DNA from: CAYSRJ01 sp964521865
GTDB taxonomy: Bacteria > Spirochaetota > B62-G9 > DRHN01
Reading direction: 5' to 3'
Assembly: GCA_964521865.1 (NCBI GenBank)
Contig: CAZFTJ010000009.1
Coordinates: forward strand, 1-64,000
DNA: 64,000 nucleotides
Positions 1 through 8,129 of the stretch are shown piece by piece. The notes under the pieces were generated by a model. That model saw only the letters and a program-made list of their open reading frames with translations, was not told where the DNA came from and made no database searches. Numbering within the stretch: the first letter of the stretch is position 1; the number at the start of each line of letters is the position of its first letter. The translations under genes and the position numbers were made by a program.

Positions 1-20
1 TAATCAAGTTATCCACAATC

Positions 21-320
21 TTAAGACGCTGTCCAGTTTTTGGGGTCCATTACAATAATAACTTCACTGTAATCGGATTCTCTGAGAACCTGACCAGCCT
101 TTGCTTCTATCCTGGTCGCCACAAAGTTAGTTTGCATCTCCTTCAGGTTCTGCCGATCATTATCAAGAAAAGACTGAGAAAACTGTTCATAAACCACTTG
201 CGATTCGATCTGTGAAAGGTTAGTATTGTGATAAATGTAGTTGATGAAGGACCGTTCTTTGGTCTTTTCCTTCATCCTTTGGAACGCCTGTTTCTTAGCC
301 AACTCATAGGTTTTGATCAT
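21..320 (-). CDS. Hypothetical protein, 99 aa
   Basis: I do not recognise this protein with confidence. It is a soluble, charged 99-residue protein with no signal peptide or membrane segment. The N-terminal half looks helical and is rich in Lys, Gln and Glu; the end is a short strand-like segment (EVIIVMDP). A clean AGGAGG ribosome-binding site lies just upstream of its ATG at 318-320, so it is probably translated. The layout is faintly reminiscent of the N-terminal part of DUF1670-type proteins, which are much longer, so it could be a truncated remnant; that is only a guess. It sits alone, divergent from the AraC gene, in AT-rich DNA. Confidence 0.5.
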   Translation of the reverse strand: MIKTYELAKKQAFQRMKEKTKERSFINYIYHNTNLSQIESQVVYEQFSQSFLDNDRQNLKEMQTNFVATRIEAKAGQVLRESDYSEVIIVMDPKNWTAS

Positions 321-508
321 CTGGTGCCTCCTGTTTCCCAGTTTTATATATTTTCGGAGGTGCCAGATGGCTTTTTTATATCTTTGTCATATGGCGTAAT
401 GGTAATTTAGGACTTTATTTTAATATCATATATAGATTTCTTTTTAATTTTTGTAATTTCTGCACTATACTCCCGAAGGTGTAAGTCTTTTTATTTTTTA
501 TATTGGTA

Positions 509-522
509 ATTTGCATGCAAAT
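509..522. promoter_or_regulatory. Perfect 14-bp palindrome
   Basis: ATTTGCATGCAAAT is a perfect dyad without spacer, in the divergent intergenic region about 535 bp upstream of the AraC gene and about 190 bp upstream of the minus-strand 99-aa gene. It could be a regulator-binding site. No T-run follows, so it is not a terminator. Confidence 0.3.
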
Positions 523-709
523 ATTTATAAAAATTAGAAAATTAGGTAACCATTTACCTTTAATAAAATGCGAAAAAATCAATTTTTATTTAAAGAGTGT
601 TTACAATAAACTGATATGATGTGATCAATGCTAATCTTTTTTATAGCATAATTCACATATTTCCTAACAACCGGGTAAAGAAAAGGGCAGAGAAAATATT
701 TTACGACGA

Positions 710-886
710 TTGATCAGACTGATATATGCGGATTGGATACCGCATGACAATGGGTTCATCGGAAGCTGCCTCTGTTTAATAGCAGGGATCAGCCTTATCC
801 TGGCTGCCTTATGTTATATCGAGGATTCTCCTTTACCGACATCATTTCTCTACCCATCTCTTTACCCGAAAACTTTCCTTTTTTAA
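710..886 (+). CDS. Possible small membrane-segment ORF (58 aa) or gene remnant
   Basis: A reading frame opened by TTG encodes 58 residues. A polar N-terminus (RLIYADWIPHDNG) is followed by one strongly hydrophobic stretch (about residues 18-36, FIGSCLCLIAGISLILAAL) and a Pro-rich tail. The residue pattern looks more protein-like than chance, but there is no good ribosome-binding site and no ATG/GTG start. It may be a fragment of a membrane protein gene lost from this AT-rich region, or no gene at all. Confidence 0.2.
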   Translation: MIRLIYADWIPHDNGFIGSCLCLIAGISLILAALCYIEDSPLPTSFLYPSLYPKTFLF

Positions 887-1057
887 GTGATTACCATCAT
901 ACTCCTATGCAGTTTGTCTGTTCCTACATAGTATAATCTTTCCTTAGGGTCCTCTTTTTGTATGAGGTAAGTCCATTATTATGATAAATCCGCGCATTTG
1001 CAAATTAGGAGGTCACATAATATTGTCTAATTTGGAGAAGAACCATATTATATAAGC

Positions 1058-1999
1058 ATGCAGGATATGTTCTTACATTGGCCCTCCTCAATTGATATAA
1101 AGATAACGTCAGAAGGTAAACACAGGGTTATCTTCTCCGATGATTGCCCTCTTGAGATACAGTTTCATAATTTTTCGTTCAACCACCGTCTTACACCGAG
1201 CTACCATGATTTCTTAGAGATAACATATATTTACACTGGAGAAGGGACGTTTTATATCGAAAATAAAAAGTTTGAGGCACACAGGGGGGACATTTTTGTA
1301 ATAGGAAACACCGAATTCCACCGTCTTGAGGCCCATTCCGGGCAACTGCTTAAAACCATCGGGTTGTATTTTTTACCCCATTTTGTTTATTCCATAGGGC
1401 AAAACAGTTATGACTTTGAATACCTCAGGCCTTTTTACGATCACAGTACAGAGTTTGTAAACAGGATACCTGTGAAAGAATGCAACTCAGATAGTGTATT
1501 GGAGCTTATTGGTAAGATATACAGTGAGAAAGTAGACCTGGGTGATTTCTACCAGCTAGCAGTAAAGAACTACCTGGAGAAGATTTTACTGCTGGTAATA
1601 AGGCATTTCAAGAGATTCTCCTCAGACATTATAGCGTATACAAATAAACGCCGAGATATTGAAAGGTTGAAAAATGTATTTTCCTTTTTACAGCAGAAGT
1701 ACCATGAAAAACTTACACTTTCTTCCATTGCAAATGTGGCTTGCATGAGTCCTTCCTATCTCTGTAAGTTTTTTAAAAGGGTAACTGGGAGTACTCTTAC
1801 AGATTACGTATTCAGATTGCGTATTGATCGAGCGAAAGAGCTTTTACTAAAGGGTGAACTCAGCATAACAGAGATTGCTTACGAAACAGGTTTTGCAAGC
1901 CACAGTTACTTTGATCGCATTTTTAAGAGGCTTACAAACCTTTCTCCCTACGAATACAAGTATAAACTTACAATCCATCGTGCCCATTCTTTCTCCTAG
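1058..1999 (+). CDS. AraC-family transcriptional regulator (cupin + HTH), 313 aa
   Basis: One-component sugar/metabolite-responsive regulator. The N-terminal part (about 20-150) is an AraC-type cupin sensing domain (…YTGEGTFYIENKKFEAHRGD…). The C-terminal about 100 residues carry the double helix-turn-helix of AraC/XylS proteins: LSSIANVACMSPSYLCKFFK, then ITEIAYETGFASHSYFDRIFKR and the conserved SPYEYK tail. The length is normal for the family. The ATG at 1058 has no good ribosome-binding site (GGAG lies about 19 nt upstream); ATG 1067 is an alternative start. It stands directly upstream of the SDR/ABC-importer operon. A conserved element at 2095-2178 and 16807-16889 is its most plausible target, which is inference. 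Confidence 0.9.
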   Translation: MQDMFLHWPSSIDIKITSEGKHRVIFSDDCPLEIQFHNFSFNHRLTPSYHDFLEITYIYTGEGTFYIENKKFEAHRGDIFVIGNTEFHRLEAHSGQLLKTIGLYFLPHFVYSIGQNSYDFEYLRPFYDHSTEFVNRIPVKECNSDSVLELIGKIYSEKVDLGDFYQLAVKNYLEKILLLVIRHFKRFSSDIIAYTNKRRDIERLKNVFSFLQQKYHEKLTLSSIANVACMSPSYLCKFFKRVTGSTLTDYVFRLRIDRAKELLLKGELSITEIAYETGFASHSYFDRIFKRLTNLSPYEYKYKLTIHRAHSFS

Positions 2000-2094
2000 T
2001 ATGGTGTTGTCAATCATGTGTGAAACTGTAGCATGCTCAAGGAATTATCTTTCTAAACATCAATAATAATTATTTCAATAAAGAAGGGAAACAG

Positions 2095-2178
2095 GACAAA
2101 ATAGTGCAAAAAAGTAACAAATATATTATAGCGCCAGGGTTCTGGAAATGTTAGTCTAAAAACACATAAGTTACCTGT
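2095..2178 (+). promoter_or_regulatory. Conserved promoter/operator element, copy 1
   Basis: This stretch aligns with one gap to 16807-16889 on the minus strand: about 66 of 84 positions are identical. The first 21 nt (GACAAAATAGT + RCAAAAAAGT) differ at one position only. The shared blocks continue with AAATA, TAGCG, CTGGAAAT, TTAG and TTACCTGT. Most differences are transitions. Copy 1 reads towards the SDR/ABC operon and ends about 145 nt before it; copy 2 reads towards the MttB operon. It probably contains an AraC-type operator together with the promoter. Confidence 0.65.
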
Positions 2179-2326
2179 GGGTATTATTACAATAAGATAT
2201 TGAATCCTGTAAGGCGATAGAGTAAAAAATAAACCGTTTCTCAGGGCGATGGTTACAGTAGATATGGAAATATCAAACAGGAGAAGCACTTAGACTTTAT
2301 TATTTAAAGATAGAAAGGTTATGAAC

Positions 2327-3085
2327 ATGAGGCTCAAGAGCAAGGTCGCCCTTGTAACAGGGGGTTCCCGTGGTATAGGACGGGGAATAGCGATTGGTTT
2401 TGCAAAGGAAGGAGCTGATGTAATTGTAAATTATAAGTTAAATAGACAGAGGGCTGAGGAGGTTGTTGGAATTATTCGGGAAATGGGGAGAAGGTCAGTA
2501 GCACTGCAGGCAGACATAGGTGATCCTAAGGGAATAAGTGATTTTATCGATAAAGCTTGGGATACTTTTGGTAGAATCGATACCCTTGTAAATAATGCTG
2601 GTATAGCCTATTTCGAGGATTTTCTGAATATAAGTTTTAAGCAGTGGCGAGAAGTGCTTTCAGTTAATCTTGATGGGCCGATGCTTTGTAGTCAGTTGGT
2701 TGCTAAAAAGATGATACAGGCTGGAATTAAGGGTAAAATCATAAATGTTTCTTCCATTAACGGATTTCAGGTGGAGAAGGGCCACGCAGATTACAATGTT
2801 TCCAAAGCAGGGCTCGATATGCTCACCAAATCCATGGCTGTTGAGCTTGGACCGTTTGGAATAAATGTGAACAGCATTGCACCAGATATTGTGAAGACAG
2901 AGATAATACCGGAAGGGTTCTGGGAGAAAGAGGGGGTTGAGTTCACAAAAAAAACCCCATTAGGCAGGAAAGCAGAAGTTGAGGACTGTGTAGGCCCAGC
3001 TATCTTCCTTGCCTCGACTGAATCTAATTATATACATGGTCATATTATTGTTATAGATGGAGGTATGTCTATTACCCAGATTTAA
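2327..3085 (+). CDS. SDR-family NAD(P)-dependent oxidoreductase
   Basis: Classical short-chain dehydrogenase of the FabG/glucose-dehydrogenase type. It shows the Rossmann motif TGGSRGIG near the N-terminus, the NNAG motif, the Ser-Tyr-Lys triad (NVSS…DYNVSK) and the terminal IDGGM signature. Two ATGs are close together, at 2321 and 2327. The AAAGG Shine-Dalgarno at 2314-2318 is 2 nt from the first and 8 nt from the second, so 2327 (252 aa) is preferred. It is the first gene after the AraC regulator and precedes a polyamine-type ABC importer, so it probably oxidises the imported substrate or an early intermediate. The exact substrate cannot be read from sequence. Confidence 0.9.
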   Translation: MRLKSKVALVTGGSRGIGRGIAIGFAKEGADVIVNYKLNRQRAEEVVGIIREMGRRSVALQADIGDPKGISDFIDKAWDTFGRIDTLVNNAGIAYFEDFLNISFKQWREVLSVNLDGPMLCSQLVAKKMIQAGIKGKIINVSSINGFQVEKGHADYNVSKAGLDMLTKSMAVELGPFGINVNSIAPDIVKTEIIPEGFWEKEGVEFTKKTPLGRKAEVEDCVGPAIFLASTESNYIHGHIIVIDGGMSITQI

Positions 3086-3175
3086 AGAGATTCTTGCCTC
3101 CAAGGTTGACTTAAACCAAAATAAAGAGTAATTAGAGAAAAATGTTAAATCCTTAACTGTTATGAGAGAAAAACA

Positions 3176-4279
3176 ATGACAGATGGAATAAGTGCATTGG
3201 CATTAAAGAATATAAGCAAGCATTTTGGAAATGTTTGTGCAGTGAAGGATATGAATCTTGAAGTAAAGGATGGAGAGTTCGTTTCTCTGCTGGGGCCTAG
3301 TGGATGCGGTAAAACAACGCTTTTAAGGATTATCGCAGGATTTGAAATACCCGATGTCGGAGAAGTTTTACTTGACGATAGGAATATTCTGGATATGCCG
3401 CCAAATAAAAGGCCAATGAATATGGTGTTTCAGAGGTATGCATTATTTCCTCATATGACTGTATACGAAAATATCGCTTTCAGCCAATTTCTCAAAAAAA
3501 AGCCAAAGGAAGAGATAGAAAGCAAAGTAAAGATGATGCTCGAGCTAGTCCAACTGGAAGGATTCGAGTCAAGAAAGCCGGAACAGCTATCAGGTGGGCA
3601 GTGTCAGAGAATCGCTCTAGCTAGGGCCCTTATCAATGAACCAAGGGTATTACTGCTAGATGAGCCTCTGGGGGCGCTCGATCTTAAGATAAGGAAGCAA
3701 ATGCAGATTGAACTCAAGTACATCCAAGAAAAGCTTAAAATAACATTCATCTATGTGACCCACGACCAGGAAGAAGCGCTGGTAATGTCCGACCGGATAG
3801 TATTAATGAAGGCGGGTATAGCGATCCAGGTTGATACACCTAAAAAAATCTACAATCATCCTAACTCAATGTTCTCAGCAACATTTATCGGGGAGAGTAA
3901 TTTAATTGAAGGGAAAATTATTAAGATAGAAGCCGATCGCATGACTGTTGACTCGGATGGGATAAGAATAATAGTGAATAGGCAGGATGGTGGTGAAGTC
4001 GGGAAAAAGGTCAGTTTAGCCATTAGGCTTGAAAAAGTTAGAAGGATTAGTGAGGTGCGTAGTAAGAGATTTGACAACAAATTAGAGGGTAAATTGGAGG
4101 ATGTGGTTTTTTTCGGGCACACGGTGAAGTATTACGTTAGGATATCAGAAGATGTATCTATCGTAGCTGAAGAAGAGATTGTCGAGGAGGAAAGTGAAAA
4201 AGGTAAGGAGGAAAGTAACATCGGTGATACCGTCATTGTTGGGTTCATGAAAAAAGATGTGAGCCTGTTTTATGAATGA
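3176..4279 (+). CDS. ABC importer ATPase, PotA/spermidine-putrescine type, 367 aa
   Basis: Cytoplasmic ATPase energising the importer encoded by the next three genes. It has Walker A GPSGCGKTT, the Q-loop (VFQRYALFPHMT), the LSGGQ signature, Walker B LLLDEP and the switch His in THDQEEA, followed by a C-terminal TOBE domain. All are typical of the MalK/PotA (CUT1/POPT) group. A Glu/Lys-rich insertion (EEEIVEEESEKGKEES, about residues 325-345) interrupts the TOBE region and is unusual. It follows the SDR by 90 bp and precedes the permease by 40 bp, consistent with one operon. PotA-group importers take polyamines, opines, phosphonates or betaines; the substrate here is unknown. Confidence 0.92.
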   Translation: MTDGISALALKNISKHFGNVCAVKDMNLEVKDGEFVSLLGPSGCGKTTLLRIIAGFEIPDVGEVLLDDRNILDMPPNKRPMNMVFQRYALFPHMTVYENIAFSQFLKKKPKEEIESKVKMMLELVQLEGFESRKPEQLSGGQCQRIALARALINEPRVLLLDEPLGALDLKIRKQMQIELKYIQEKLKITFIYVTHDQEEALVMSDRIVLMKAGIAIQVDTPKKIYNHPNSMFSATFIGESNLIEGKIIKIEADRMTVDSDGIRIIVNRQDGGEVGKKVSLAIRLEKVRRISEVRSKRFDNKLEGKLEDVVFFGHTVKYYVRISEDVSIVAEEEIVEEESEKGKEESNIGDTVIVGFMKKDVSLFYE

Positions 4280-4319
4280 AATAGTGATCATTAACTTCTT
4301 AGAATATGGATATAGTTAA

Positions 4320-5168
4320 ATGAAGAAGGGTAAAAAACATTTCTATCTCCTTTCACCGCTCTTTACCTATTTTTTTATATTTTTATTTATTCCCCTTTTT
4401 ATCCTTTTTATCTATAGTTTCTGGCACAAAACATCAACCGGATTAATACCTACCTTTACACTCAGTAATTACCTTTCCATCTTTACAAAATCCCTGTATC
4501 CGCTTGTCATATTTCGCTCGGTCAGGATAGGGTTCATTACCTCTATCATATGTTTGCTTTTAAGTTATCCGGTTGCGTATTCGTTAACATTTAAGTATAA
4601 AAAATTTCAGGATTTTGTACTCTACCTCATCTTGATTTCTCTTTTCAGCAGCTACTTAGTCCGTGTTTACGCCTGGAAGACTATTCTTGGATACAATGGG
4701 TTGATTAACCAGGTTCTTAAATATATGGGGTTGATAGATAAACCACTCAGGTTTCTTCTCTATAGTCAGGCGGCAATAATCATCACATTGGTGTTTATAT
4801 TTATTCCTTATACCATCCTACCGATATACTCCTCCCTGCAGAACATAAACACCGATCTGATCGAGGCTGCAAGAGACCTGGGTGCGAGCAGGATACAAAC
4901 ATTTTATAAGGTAACCCTCCCCCTGAGTATACCAGGGGTAATAACATCTTTCATTTTCAGCTTTGTTCTTGCTGCGGGAGATTACGTAACTCCCCAGATG
5001 GTTGGCGGAACTAAAGGATTGATGGTGGGCAGAGTAGTACAGGATCAATTCGGTATGACCTACAATTGGCCATTTGGTTCTGCCCTGGCCTATTTTACCA
5101 TATTCCTGCTGATTTTTCTGATAAGTTGCGTGATTTGGTTTACTCGAGTTTTAAAATTGAGGAGGTAA
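4320..5168 (+). CDS. ABC importer permease, PotB type, 282 aa
   Basis: Inner-membrane permease subunit with about six hydrophobic segments, starting with a short cytoplasmic N-terminus. The cytoplasmic EAA loop that docks on the ATPase is seen as EAARDLGASRIQTFYKVTLP near residue 185. The length is normal for PotB/PotH proteins. It lies 40 bp downstream of the ATPase gene and 16 bp upstream of the second permease gene, in the usual order ATPase-PotB-PotC-PotD. Confidence 0.92.
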   Translation: MKKGKKHFYLLSPLFTYFFIFLFIPLFILFIYSFWHKTSTGLIPTFTLSNYLSIFTKSLYPLVIFRSVRIGFITSIICLLLSYPVAYSLTFKYKKFQDFVLYLILISLFSSYLVRVYAWKTILGYNGLINQVLKYMGLIDKPLRFLLYSQAAIIITLVFIFIPYTILPIYSSLQNINTDLIEAARDLGASRIQTFYKVTLPLSIPGVITSFIFSFVLAAGDYVTPQMVGGTKGLMVGRVVQDQFGMTYNWPFGSALAYFTIFLLIFLISCVIWFTRVLKLRR

Positions 5169-5184
5169 ATTTTCGGAGGGAACC

Positions 5185-5967
5185 GTGAGGCGATCAAAGA
5201 TCGGGTTAATCGATATAATTAACATTTTTGTAATGATATACCTTATGCTACCAATAGCTATCATAATGCTTTTTTCATTTAATGCCACTTCTGCGGCCAT
5301 GTTTCCGATGGCTGGCTTCACCACAAGATGGTACAAACAGGTGTTGAACAATGAAGTATTCTTATCAGCACTTAGAAACAGTATCTATGTAGGACTTGCA
5401 GTTGCATCTATTTCGGTAGTGATAGGAAGTCTTGCTTCTTTTGCGTTGACCAGGTACAAGTTTAAGATGAAGACCTTTGTGACCTTTTCTGTTCTTGTAC
5501 CTATAACACTTCCACCGATTATACTTGGTGTCGCCCTTCTCTCGTTTTTCTCTGCATTGAGTATTACACGTTCATTACTTACTGTTATCATAAGCCATGT
5601 TCTATTCTGTGCACCGTTTGCAATTCTGGTCATGAACTCGAGGTTGGAGGGATTTGATGTGTCTGTCGAAGAGGCGGCAATGGACCTTGGTGCAAATAGG
5701 ATGCAAACATTCAGGTATGTGACTTTTCCACTTATCAGGCCTTCTATAATTGGAGCGATGATGCTCACCTTTGGCCTCTCATTTGATGAGTTTCTGGTTA
5801 CATTTTTTGTGATTGGGAAGAGAAATACACTTCCCATTGTGATATGGGGAATGTTGCGAAGGGGTGTTTCTCCTGAAATCAATGCCATTGCTACTATGGT
5901 ATTGATTGTGTCCATGACCTTAATAGTAATTGCCAATAGATACGCTAAACTGAAGACACTTCGCTGA
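5185..5967 (+). CDS. ABC importer permease, PotC type, 260 aa
   Basis: Second inner-membrane permease subunit with six predicted membrane segments and its own EAA loop (EEAAMDLGANRMQTFRYVTFP). The start is GTG at 5185, supported by a CGGAGGG Shine-Dalgarno at 5174-5180 with 4-nt spacing. It pairs with the PotB-type protein to form the channel. The gene for the binding protein follows after 186 bp, an unusually long gap that holds two ribosome-binding-site-like stretches. Confidence 0.92.
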   Translation: MRRSKIGLIDIINIFVMIYLMLPIAIIMLFSFNATSAAMFPMAGFTTRWYKQVLNNEVFLSALRNSIYVGLAVASISVVIGSLASFALTRYKFKMKTFVTFSVLVPITLPPIILGVALLSFFSALSITRSLLTVIISHVLFCAPFAILVMNSRLEGFDVSVEEAAMDLGANRMQTFRYVTFPLIRPSIIGAMMLTFGLSFDEFLVTFFVIGKRNTLPIVIWGMLRRGVSPEINAIATMVLIVSMTLIVIANRYAKLKTLR

Positions 5968-6153
5968 TAAATCCAAAGTGGAAGGGGGTGAAAAGAAGAT
6001 CAATGTTTTTTAAATACAGAAAAATATCAAAGAAGGAGGTGAAATAAAAAGACAACTGATAATTTCAACAGTGACCGGCACAATAAAATATGGAATAAGA
6101 TTTATTTACTGGAACATTGATTATTAAAAAACGAACATGAGGAGGTATGTCAA
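5968..6153 (+). promoter_or_regulatory. Intercistronic leader with orphan Shine-Dalgarno sequences
   Basis: The gap before the binding-protein gene has two strong SD-like stretches, GGGGGTGAAAAG at about 5985 and AGGAGGTGAAA at 6034-6044. Neither precedes an obvious gene. A 13-codon micro-ORF (ATG 6003, stop 6045-6047) contains the second SD. It could be a leader that sets the expression of the binding protein relative to the permeases, or a relic. Confidence 0.25.
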
Positions 6154-7263
6154 ATGCGTAGCAAAAAGATTCTATTTATTGCGGTATCAATTTTATGTTT
6201 GTTTTCCCTGCTTTTTGCAGTCCAAGCTTTTGCAGGGAGGAAGGAAAAAGAGGCAGGTAAAATTAGCGGCTCCATCAGAATACTCTGCTGGGAAGGTTAT
6301 GATTTTCCAAAGAGCTTTGGAGAGTTTGAAAAAGAAAAAGGCGTATCGGTTGATCCAACGTATATAAGCAGTAATGATGAGATTTTCGCAAAATTAAAAG
6401 CAGGTGCCGAGTACGACATTGTGACCCCGAATCAGGCTAACATCCAACAGCTTGTGGTTAATGATCTTCTTCAGCCCATTGATACCAATCGGATACCTAA
6501 CTACAAGAACATCCACTCTGAGATTCTGAAAGCATATAAGCCGTTCGAGTACCAGGGGAAGAATTGGGGTGTGCCGTGTGCATTCGGCAAAGACGATTTT
6601 ATTTATAATGTAGACAGAGCAAAGATGATCGAGTCCTGGTCGGACATACTGAAACCAGAATGGCAGGGCCGATATATTATGCTAGATAATGCACTTGGGC
6701 TTATAACCATGGCAGCACGGGCCACGGGGAAAAAAGGCGATCCGAGCCTCCTGACTCCTGAGGAGTTTCAAAAAGTGCAGGATTTCCTCACCAAAGTGAA
6801 AAAAGGTGCGAGGGCAATAGTGTCTTCATTTGGTGAAGCGAAATCGGCTCTCATATCCGGGGAAGCAGACGGCTGGCTTGGTGGCAACATCATGATAGCC
6901 GGGGAAGCCAAAAAGGAAGGTTATAATATATGGGGTGGGATCCCTAAAGAGGGTTCTCTCATATTTCTCGACAGCTACGGCATTCCCAAGAATGCTCCAA
7001 ACCTGGATGGGGCTTATGCCCTCATTAATGAGATGCTTTCAACCCGTACCCAGAAGGAGTTAGCCAGTATGTACATGGGCTGTGTTACCACCGACGCTCC
7101 ACCTTTGCTGAGCAAAGATCTGTACAGCTACTTTCCATACGACAACCTGAAAAAATTCTTTACCGAAAGCACGCTTAATGGCCCAATTCCACTGGAGAAA
7201 GGTAAGTATGCAACGCTTGAGGATTGGACAATTCTTTGGGAAAAAATCAAGGCCATGAAATAG
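6154..7263 (+). CDS. Periplasmic binding protein, PotD/spermidine-putrescine type, 369 aa
   Basis: Secreted substrate-binding subunit of the preceding importer. Residues 1-28 form a Sec signal peptide (MRSKKILFIAVSILCLF… AFA|G). There is no lipobox Cys, so it is probably cleaved by signal peptidase I rather than lipidated. The mature part begins with the family-typical GSIRILCWEGYDFP and has the SBP_bac_8/PotD fold pattern (WGVPCAFGKDDFIYN, AGEADGWLGG). An AGGAGG lies 9-10 nt before ATG 6154. An upstream ATG at 6137 is in another frame. A hairpin at 7310-7344 follows the gene. The ligand is not predictable; the operon context does not suggest simple polyamine uptake. Confidence 0.92.
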   Translation: MRSKKILFIAVSILCLFSLLFAVQAFAGRKEKEAGKISGSIRILCWEGYDFPKSFGEFEKEKGVSVDPTYISSNDEIFAKLKAGAEYDIVTPNQANIQQLVVNDLLQPIDTNRIPNYKNIHSEILKAYKPFEYQGKNWGVPCAFGKDDFIYNVDRAKMIESWSDILKPEWQGRYIMLDNALGLITMAARATGKKGDPSLLTPEEFQKVQDFLTKVKKGARAIVSSFGEAKSALISGEADGWLGGNIMIAGEAKKEGYNIWGGIPKEGSLIFLDSYGIPKNAPNLDGAYALINEMLSTRTQKELASMYMGCVTTDAPPLLSKDLYSYFPYDNLKKFFTESTLNGPIPLEKGKYATLEDWTILWEKIKAMK

Positions 7264-7309
7264 GTGGAGAAAATTATTTTGAATTTTAAGAGCTTTTTGA
7301 ATTATGGGT

Positions 7310-7344
7310 GAGAAGCATAGTAGAAGCCAAAAGCTATGCTTCTC
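7310..7344 (+). terminator. Hairpin after the ABC-importer genes
   Basis: A perfect 11-bp stem (GAGAAGCATAG 7310-7320 with CTATGCTTCTC 7334-7344) with a 13-nt loop lies 47 bp after the binding-protein stop. No T-run follows, so it may be a 3'-end stabiliser or a partial, Rho-assisted terminator rather than a strong intrinsic one. Confidence 0.5.
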
Positions 7345-7531
7345 GCTGCTATACAATTACCTATAATTAGTTTCTGATGAATAATTAACATTATTATATT
7401 ATACGAATATTGTCTTAAAAATAGCTATAGAAATAGAGGAAGATAGAAATTAATTAATGAGCTGCTCAATAACTCATTAGACTTATTCACCAGCAATTAA
7501 TTTGATTAGTTAGAGAAGGGAGAATATAACA

Positions 7532-8032
7532 ATGGTAAAAAAGGAACCCGGGGAACGAAAAATCATCCAATTAGCACACGTAGTAAGGGATATTAATAAA
7601 GCGATGGAGAAATATTATGAAATATTTAACATCGGTCCATGGGCTGTGTACACATTTACTCCTCCTGTGCTCAGGGAATGCACATTTCAGGGTAAACCAT
7701 CGGATGCCAGGTGGGTGCTTGCCCTGGCATGGTTGGGAGACATCCAATTCGAGCTCATGCAGCCGTTGAGCGGAGAAAGCGTTTATACCCGTTTCCTGGA
7801 GAAAAAGGGGGAAGGATTTCACCATATAAAGGAATGGGTGGATGACTGTCCAGCAGTTATTGAAGAATACCGAAAAAAGGGAATTGGAGTTATCCAGAGC
7901 GGAAAATATGATGAAGATGAGTTTTACTACCTGGATACCGAGCCTGAAATAGGGATCCTTTATGAAATTGGGAATAACGGGAAAATAAGGGCGCCGGAGC
8001 GTACATATCCACCCAATGCCAGTTTAAAATAG
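7532..8032 (+). CDS. VOC/glyoxalase-fold protein, 166 aa
   Basis: Vicinal-oxygen-chelate protein of the Glyoxalase_4/methylmalonyl-CoA-epimerase-like group. It has one paired betaalphabetabetabeta unit. Candidate metal ligands sit at the usual places: His in QLAHVV, Glu in IQFELMQP, His in EGFHHI and Glu in GILYEIG. It starts at ATG 7532 with GGGAGAA upstream. Such proteins catalyse epimerisation, isomerisation or ring cleavage of metal-chelated enolates. The context (PLP enzyme, amidohydrolase, isomerase) suggests a step in the same catabolic route; the reaction is not assignable. Confidence 0.8.
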   Translation: MVKKEPGERKIIQLAHVVRDINKAMEKYYEIFNIGPWAVYTFTPPVLRECTFQGKPSDARWVLALAWLGDIQFELMQPLSGESVYTRFLEKKGEGFHHIKEWVDDCPAVIEEYRKKGIGVIQSGKYDEDEFYYLDTEPEIGILYEIGNNGKIRAPERTYPPNASLK

Positions 8033-8129
8033 TTAAGTGCTGTTAATTTACTGCTGTTTTGTAGCTATGATTTTTAAATCCTGAACCCATGAAGGCAATA
8101 CTTTATGTGTAATCGACAGGAGAGTATCC

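Larger units (their letters stand above)
321..1057. other. 737-bp AT-rich intergenic region between divergent genes
   Basis: No well-supported gene is present. It holds a perfect 14-bp palindrome at 509-522 (arms ATTTGCA/TGCAAAT), a weak TTG-started reading frame at 710-886, and on the minus strand at about 455-475 a sequence with the core ATAGTGCA that resembles part of the operator-like element at 2095. The promoters of the 99-aa gene (minus) and of the AraC gene (plus) must both lie here. No clear -35/-10 pair stands out in the AT-rich background. Confidence 0.6.

Noticed and set aside
2053..2289. 78-codon minus-strand frame in the AraC-SDR spacer
   Set aside because: It covers the conserved promoter element, its residue use is unlike a protein, and no ribosome-binding site is present.
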